Shown piece after piece: positions 57,544 through 64,000 of a DNA stretch of 64,000 nt (within the stretch, counting starts at the first letter, position 1; each line of letters starts with the position of its first letter). A model generated the notes under the pieces. That model ran no database searches and was not told where the DNA came from. It saw only the letters and a program-made list of their open reading frames with translations. The stretch is from Amphiura filiformis (Eukaryota; Echinodermata; Ophiuroidea; Amphilepidida; Amphiuridae). Location: positions 36,604,548 to 36,668,547 of the forward strand of contig NC_092641.1 of NCBI RefSeq assembly GCF_039555335.1, read 5' to 3'. The translations under genes were made by a program, and so were the position numbers.

Positions 57544-58012
57544 AAAGCATGAGGTGTTATAATCCAATTGCTCTTTTTATGTTTATTGATCAATTCTTAC
57601 TGCAGTTGTGCAAAATATTTTGTTCAAAATTTATTTAAACTAATTTGTATCATACAAGTGTTTTATTATGTATATTTTCAATTGTATAATAAATACAATG
57701 TATATTAAAAAGTTGAACTTAAAAAAAGCATTGAAAATAGTTTAATTTGATATTCGTCAAAACATTAATGACCATTGTTTATTTGAAATACTACTACATT
57801 GTGGCAAGTTTAATGTGTTCTTTAAAGTTGTGTTGGAAAAACGGTCATCAGAATTTGTTGTAGGTACCCTCAATTACTCCGGAATCCAGATGAATTAGGA
57901 TTAAAAAAACATTTTCATAAAAAAGATGTCAAAATGCTCAGGAGGATGAACCACTTCAAATGAGACCTGTAGGTAAAAATGTTCACTATGTAACATAAAA
58001 GTACCCCAGTTT
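57544..58012. other. Intergenic stretch, nothing recognised
   Basis: AT-rich, with several AATAAA words (for example 57690-57695). No repeat or gene seen. Confidence 0.4.
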
Positions 58013-58029
58013 ATGACACAGGACCCTTT

Positions 58030-59455
58030 TTCTATCCATCTTCACAAAATACACCCAATCTATTTACCATTTACCACCCATCTTCACCAAATACACCCAA
58101 TCTATTTACCATTTCCCGCCCATCTTCACCATATACACCCAATCTATTTACCATTTACCACCCATCTTCACCAAATACACCCAATCTATTTACCATTTCC
58201 CGCCCATCTTCACGAAATACACCCAATCTATTTACCATTTACCACCCATATTCACCAAATACACCCAATCTATTTACCATTTACAACCCATCTTCACCAA
58301 ATACACCCAATCTATTTACCATTTACCACCCATATTCAACAAATACACCCAATCTATTTACCATTTCCCGCCCATCTTCACCAAATACACCCAATCTATT
58401 TACCATTTACCACCCATATTCAACAAATACACCCAATCTATTTCCCATTTACCACCCATCTTCACGAAATACACCCAATCTATTTACCATTTACCACCCA
58501 TATTCACCAAATACACCCAATCTATTTACCATTTACAACCCATCTTCACCAAATACACCCAATCTATTCACCTTACCATTTACCACCCATCTTCACCAAA
58601 TACACCCAATCTATTTACCATTTACCACCCATATTCACCAAATACACCCAATCTATTTACCATTTACCACCCATCTTCACGAAATACACCCAATCTATTT
58701 ACCATTTCCCGCCCATCTTCACCAAATACACCCAATCTATTTACCATTTCCCGCCCATCTTCACCAAATACACCCAATCTATTTACCATTTACCACCCAT
58801 CTTCACCAAATACACCCAATCTATTTACCATTTCCCGCCCATCTTCACCAAATACACCCAATCTATTTACCATTTACCACCCATATTCACCAAATACACC
58901 CAATCTATTTACCATTTACCACCCATCTTCACCAAATACACCCAATCTATTTACCATTTACCACCCATATTCACCAAATATCTTCACCCAACGAAATACA
59001 CCCAATCTATTTACCATTTCCCGCCCATCTTCACCAAATACACCCAATCTATTTACCATTTACCACCCATCTTCACCAAATACACCCAATCTATTTACCA
59101 TTTACCACCCATCTTCACCAAATACACCCAATCTATTTACCATTTCCCGCCCATCTTCACCAAATACACCCAATCTATTTACCACCCATATTCAACAAAT
59201 ACACCCAATCTATTTACCACCCATCTTCAACAAATACACCCAATCTATTTACCATTTACCACCCATATTCAACAAATACACCCAATCTATTTACCATTTC
59301 CCACCCATCTTCACCAAATACACCCAATCTATTTACCATTTACCACCCATATTCAACAAATACACCCAATCTATTTATCTTTTACCACCCATCTTCAACA
59401 AATACACCCAATCTATTTACCATTTCCCTCCCATCTCCACCAATACAATACAATA
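58030..59455. repeat. 42-bp minisatellite, about 34 copies
   Basis: The unit is CACCCAATCTATTTACCATT + TACCACCCATCTTCACCAAA + TA (42 bp). Variants alternate TACCACC/CCCGCCC and ATCTTC/ATATTC; a few units lack about 9 bp. The unit has no stop in at least two frames, so it gives a 500-codon open frame (HPIYLPFTTHLHQI repeats, later shifting to KYTQSIYHLPPIFT) with no other coding sign. I treat it as non-coding. Confidence 0.95.
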
Positions 59456-59800
59456 CAATACAAAGAGCATTTGCTCCATTTCCATAAGGCTCAGAGCGCT
59501 TATAAAATACCTTAATACTACCACTTAAAACTACATTTTGAAAGTGCATCGTAAAATACAAATTACAATACCAATAAGAACATGTTAAGGGAACAAATAA
59601 GTTTTAAGCACTTTTTTGAACATATTTGTAGATGAAGATTGTCTAGTACAGGTAGCTTATTCCACTCTTTTGATGCAAACACAGTGAAAGTTCTATCACC
59701 AGCTAAGACTCGTAGTCATGGGATAGTCAAGACGAAGATAATCATCGCAAGATCGGAGTTGTCTCTTTGGAACATACAATGATAAGCAATTTGACAAATA
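59447..59800 (-). mobile_element. Retroelement 3' end inserted in the minisatellite
   Basis: Non-satellite sequence of about 350 bp starting with (AATAC)n on the plus strand, which is a pentanucleotide tail if read on the minus strand, as for CR1/L2-like LINEs or SINEs that use their tails. The words AGCTTATTCCACTCTTTTGA and AAAGTTCTATCACCAGCTAA look like a conserved LINE 3' region. Family not identified. Confidence 0.5.
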
Positions 59801-59805
59801 TTTCC

Positions 59806-60150
59806 CACCCATCTCCACCAAATACACCCAATCTATTTCCCATTTACCACCCATATTCACAAAATACACCCCATCTATTTACCATTTCCCACCCATCTTC
59901 ACGAAACACACCCAATCTATTTACCATTTCTCGCCCATCTTCACCAAATACACCCAATCTATTTCCCATTTACCACCCATATTCACAAAATACACCCCAT
60001 CTATTTACCATTTCCCACCCATCTTCACGAAACACACCCAATCTATTTACCATTTCTCGCCCATCTTCAACAAATATACACCCAATTTATTCATCTTTTT
60101 CCATCCATCTTCACCAAATACATCCGATCTATATATTTACCATTTCCCAT
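59806..60150. repeat. 42-bp minisatellite, second block of about 8 copies
   Basis: Same unit as 58030-59455, with more ATTCACAAAATACACCCCAT and CACGAAACACACC variants. Two units form an 126-bp higher-order repeat (59815-59940 against 59941-60066). Confidence 0.92.
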
Positions 60151-60384
60151 AATTTATTAAATGCCCCGTTTCCTTAGCAGTAGCCGTACATGTACCAGGA
60201 TTTTTTTCGGCGGGGGTGGGTGGGCAAAGTTGTGGGAGTATGTATAACAAATGGGCGATTTTCGCCTAATATTTTTGAAAAAGCTGCCAGAACTGTTGGG
60301 TTAGGCTATTAATGTGTAAAATGCAAACGTTTTAAAAGCTTCTGCAAAACACTTGTAACATAGGCCTACTTGTTATTTAATTAA

Positions 60385-60720
60385 AGGCGTATTTCGTGAT
60401 CCTATCATCCTTTTTATGACATTTTCCAGTAGATATCCACGAAAAAAGCTTATTCCCGAAATTGCCGTTGATTCCGATTTTGTGTTTGCGAGTTTATGCA
60501 TGATTAGGTCTTTGTGTATTATTACTATTACACTGCTCCATTGGCCGCTGTTGTAATTTCGTTCTGGTTCATCAGAAGAAATTCAAATTTGACGATATTT
60601 TTGCTGAAATTAATCTCAGTGCAAGAAATATTTGGTACATAAACATTATGTAGCCACTAGCCGGAGGTTTCCAGTGGTATAAAAATCTCAACTTTTTTTT
60701 TTTGAGAACGGTGGGGGATC
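60385..60720. mobile_element. Fragment of the AAAGGGCATTTCGTGATCC family
   Basis: GTATTTCGTGATCCTATCAT, then GATATCCACGAAAAAAGCTT, GTTGATTCCGATTTTG, GAAATATTTGGTACATAA and CATTATGTAGCC match 41290-41545 in order. It ends at a T run near 60700. Confidence 0.65.
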
Positions 60721-60744
60721 ATCTGGATCACTTTTAAATCTTGA

Positions 60745-60930
60745 CAGAATATTTGTCTAAAAACGTCTGCAAAAAGATATTTTACAAAAATATTTTGCCA
60801 ATATTTTAAAAACGTTTCTTTAGTGTTTTTGATACAAAAAGTTTGCATGACCTTTATATAACTCGACATTTAAATGTTATCAAAACGTTTTTACCAAAAC
60901 AAAGATCATTCCTGTGTTTGCTGCGGCAAC
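60745..60930. mobile_element. CAGCAAACAC-family fragment
   Basis: AAAAACGTTTCTTTAGTG, ATCAAAACGTTTTTACC and the end CCTGTGTTTGCTG resemble 8501-8844. The left end is not clear. Confidence 0.4.
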
Positions 60931-61058
60931 GGGAAGCAACATGGCAACCAAGTTCAAGTCAAATTTACTGCAATTTCATGTTCGTAGACAAGATAGTAAA
61001 CTCTAAGCAGGTTTGTCATCAACCAATGTTTTGAATGGTATTATAACATAACACCCCA

Positions 61059-61138
61059 TGAGTAAACAATAATTGTCATCGCATCCTCGACGCCACCAAG
61101 AGTAAACAATAATTGTCATCGCATCCTCGACGCCACCA
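61059..61138. repeat. Two-copy 40-bp tandem repeat
   Basis: GAGTAAACAATAATTGTCAT followed by CGCATCCTCGACGCCACCAA occurs twice back to back. Confidence 0.92.
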
Positions 61139-61794
61139 AGCACAAATCGCCTACACGTATACGCCTTCCTTACTGCAGATCTCTTGCCAACTTCCGCATC
61201 GGAACCATACACTCTGTCCATATAAAAAGATACCGGGTTAGAAACGAGCATACGAAATATTCGACTAAATCAAGCAAAATAAAGTCAGTCGCAAAAAAAT
61301 ATGTTTTTCAGTTGCTTTTAACAATAAAAGTTTTCAGTCAACATGACTATCGCAGCTCGCAGCCCTATAGCTTTTCATGGTGTTGGGGAAATAAGATGTT
61401 TTTTAAAGTGCTACATACCTGCCACTGGATTTTACTCAGTCAGATAAGTGGTTTGAAACTTGCTTCTAAAGAAAGATAGACATTGGACAGTGGAATGTTT
61501 TTGCGTGTTTCGCGTGTATTTATTCCACTTTTGCACCATATTTCACCAATTTAGCTTCAATATACATGATGATATAGCAAATGTTTTGGGGCGCTTCACG
61601 CGCGTTTATACCATAAACTTATTACGTCGCCAAAAGGCGCTGGATTCACTATATTCAAAATAAATTTCTTCCAACTCTATCCCGCCCAAAAAAAAATTCT
61701 GATTTTCCTGCCAAAAAGTTTTTTCTCCCAGGGGTTTCTCTTTGGAACATACTATATCCGCGGTAGGTTTTTGGTATCAGCTCGGTCCAGAATG

Positions 61795-61800
61795 TATAAA
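61795..61800 (+). promoter_or_regulatory. TATA box candidate
   Basis: TATAAA in AATGTATAAAGCACC, about 110 nt before an ATG with a good donor downstream. The expected start site would be near 61825 (TTACACTGCACA). Confidence 0.4.
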
Positions 61801-61909
61801 GCACCAGGCTGAGGCTTACACTGCACAGCAGAAAACATGTTAGTGTGACCAAAGGCATACACACCGCAACATCAAGTACCTGACTGTCTTTCAGTTCAAA
61901 GCGATCATC

Positions 61910-61946
61910 ATGGGGAAATGTATGAGCAGATCTGATGATGTTGGTG
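61910..61946 (+). CDS. Candidate first coding exon of a third gene
   Basis: ATG in ATCATCATGGGG opens MGKCMSRSDDVG and ends in phase 1 at a GTACGT donor. M-G-x-C with a Ser at position 6 fits N-myristoylation plus palmitoylation, the usual N-terminus of membrane-attached signalling proteins. A TATA box lies 110 nt upstream. I could not find a convincing second exon in the remaining 2 kb, so the rest would lie to the right. It may be chance. Confidence 0.35.
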
Positions 61947-63418
61947 GTACGTAAAAAAGTTTTTTGTTGGATTTTGTTTTACGATAGTCTCTGCAAGTAC
62001 ATTTGTAATAGTTCTTTGGTTTTTACATACATTTTCAATGTGTCTTTTTCATGTGCTTTTTTAATATGTTATTTATCATGGTTTTTTTTAAAAATAAATA
62101 TGTACTTTTTAAGATCTACTTTGATGTATATATCCTTGTGTTTGCATTTGATGGTTTTCATTGCGCTTTGGCAGATAAGTGTTGTTTAATAGACTACCAT
62201 GAAGGGATCATGTAGCGCTGAACGGTTTTTTTTCCTTCTCTTTTTTCCCCTTTTTTGGGGGGGGGGGTTGTTTTTTGTTTGTTTTGTTTTTAATTTTGCT
62301 TAGCTTGATATTTTTTAACATTTTTTTTTCAACATAATCTTTTAGTCTTGTGTCACCATAAACGTCGAGTGTTTAGAAACATAACTGAGTTGATATGAGA
62401 GTAATAAAATAATTAGCCTACTTGGATCAAATGACGGTGTCACCGTGTCTTTCTCTTATATAGTGAACATCGTTGTTTTATTGGAAATCCTACTTTTTAG
62501 AAAGATTTAAAGTTTCAAAACATCTATTTTGGACAGACCGGAGAGTTCAATGCTGTATAAATAGTAAATGGATGTTATATCCTTGTATTACATTAAAGGT
62601 ATACTGGTATGATACAGATAATAATGGACATAACATCTCTTGTTGTAGGTCTTTCTTTTTCAAACTTGTTTTAACCATGTAAACTATTTTGCTGTATAGT
62701 TTAATTAGGCCTAATGTGCCTTCCATTTCGTCGGCACCCAAAATAGCATTTGAAATAGAATATATACAATAATAATTACCGGTACAACACGTAGGCCTAT
62801 AGTTAAACAGCGGGAATACTTACTCAGTGCTAAAACATGAAATGCATCGTTAACAATGGTTAATGGTTTAAAGGCGAGCTGTCGGAAAAGCTAGGCCTAT
62901 TTTTAACTAGCCCGAGGTACTCACACCTCCGTCACTACGATTATTTTTAACATTGAGGCGAGAAATAGCCTACTTAATGCTTTTAGAACGTACAATAAAA
63001 AATATACGCACGTGATACCAATAGCATAAGGGCCCGTCACATACTCGGAATATTCGGCGTACAATATGCGTTCAACAAGTTAATCAATCTACTTCAATTA
63101 ATTTTATCTTCTAACAAATGTGTGTTGACGGAAAGTTAATTATATGGGATGTCGAATGTTTGGTGGAAACACAAACATTCGTTAAAAGTTAAACATGGAG
63201 CGGGGTTTAGTCACGATAATAAAAAGGCCAATTTTTGCAATAAAACGTTTGGCTCAGGTTTTATGAAGCTTTTACACTGGCCAGCAATTCAATGGTCGCC
63301 GTTAATCATTAAAGTAAATTCACTAAGGAACAGAATTGTTGACTTGTTCTTAACCTTTCTATTTTCACATTTGACTTATCAAAACATTGAAATTGAATGC
63401 TGAATGAAAGGTGTAGCT
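61947..63418. other. Possible first intron of the third gene
   Basis: T-rich with G/C and T runs (62226-62290). No exon of matching phase with a recognisable domain. Confidence 0.35.
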
Positions 63419-63596
63419 ATAGGGTTTCAAATATAGATGTGTACATGCCCGGTGTACATGATGTAGGGTTTCAAATATAGATGTGTACATGCCCGGTGTA
63501 CATGATGTAGGGTTTCAAATATAGATGTGTACATGCCCGGTGTACATGATGTAGGGTTTCAAATATAGATGTGCACATGCCCGGTGTACATGATGT
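63419..63596. repeat. 44-bp tandem repeat, four copies
   Basis: GTAGGGTTTCAAATATAGAT + GTGTACATGCCCGGTGTACA + TGAT, nearly identical in all copies. GTGTACATGCCCGGTGTACA is almost self-complementary at its ends (TGTACA). Confidence 0.95.
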
Positions 63597-64000
63597 TAGT
63601 TCACAGACTGCACTATACTTTCAAGTTTGGTTTCATTTCAGTTAACATGGTTCAGAAATTTTATACAAAATTTAAATTTGATGGTTTTGGCAGTCATCTG
63701 ATTTTGTACATGTAGAGCTGTCTCACGAAGACCAACTGGTGGGAATCTAACACGGGACTTCAATTATGTGCATTTCTGTGTAAGTTTTGTGGTTCTCATG
63801 GAAAAGAGTGTGAGAATGATTTTCCGCGTTTTGACACCTAGCAGACTTTACAAGATCTGTTGTGCTGGCATAACTTCCAAACAAAGATGCACTAGAAGTA
63901 GGTGATTATTGATGGACAGCAAACAAGTTTTCTACAGAACACAAACTGAGCATTATGTATTTTCCTTGTGGTTTCATGCTGATTGATCAAGGCCAAGTTG

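Noticed and set aside
58013-59515. A 500-codon open frame of HPIYLPFTTHLHQI repeats as a repeat protein gene
   Set aside because: It is only the 42-bp minisatellite read through; the repeat is equally open in another frame, there is no start context, and no non-repetitive coding sequence is attached.
63715-63841. Cys-rich frame after an acceptor-like GTACATGTAG as exon 2 of the third gene
   Set aside because: Its open frame does not match the phase-1 end of the candidate first exon; in the matching phase a stop comes within 12 codons.
1-64000. CRISPR array, prokaryotic operon or phage genes
   Set aside because: The tandem repeats lack unique spacers of uniform size and the genes are spliced with GT-AG introns; this is animal DNA.

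Overview
The window looks like intron-rich, repeat-rich, AT-rich animal DNA, most likely from a marine invertebrate deuterostome (echinoderm or hemichordate is my best guess). The basis is a spliced LDLa/LRR/7TM receptor of the relaxin-receptor (type C LGR) kind, GT-AG introns crowded with short DNA transposons, a Penelope-like element, RTE-like LINE pieces and tRNA-derived SINEs. The taxon is inference; no rRNA or mitochondrial marker is present.

Region 1 (1-21453, + strand) holds the 3' part of a receptor gene. Reading spliced exons gives the C-terminal part of a CUB-like domain (1-211), LDLa modules (3081-3194, 6604-6717, 7219-7350), a cysteine-rich LRR N-cap (12686-12806), four LRR-type exons (15155-15226, 16608-16679, 19226-19297, 19568-19645) and a last exon with the LRR C-flank and the whole seven-helix domain (20373-21453). 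The CUB and LDLa exons end in phase 1, the LRR exons in phase 2, and the N-cap converts one to the other. The assembled 2067 nt are open in one frame to the stop (688 residues, 5' incomplete). A recent tandem duplication (1286-3749 / 3753-7273) has copied one LDLa exon whole and left a truncated copy of the next. The introns carry many transposons, including a 2.1-kb palindromic element and two relatives with 9-bp target duplications.

Region 2 (21454-45285) has no host gene I can support. It contains a 1.6-kb G-run inverted-repeat element, SINEs, LINE fragments on both strands, and a Penelope-like element bounded by inverted terminal repeats. That element is split by a hAT-like insertion (8-bp target duplication) and a PIF/Harbinger-like insertion (TTA duplication). 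Ignoring each insertion restores its reading frame. A 0.4-kb segment occurs twice (about 27.8 and 36.8 kb) and ends in a Ser-rich tail-like reading frame.

Region 3 (45286-56281, + strand) is a second gene of eight in-frame coding exons encoding a 651-residue nuclear-type protein. It has two C2H2 zinc fingers, each split by an intron, a Gln-rich segment, a Cys-containing domain, basic GRKP motifs and an acidic tail. I do not recognise an orthologue.

Region 4 (56282-64000) has short MITEs, a 42-bp minisatellite of about 1.8 kb split by a retroelement end, a possible first exon of a third gene (TATA box, MGKCMS start, splice donor) at 61795-61946, and a 44-bp tandem repeat.
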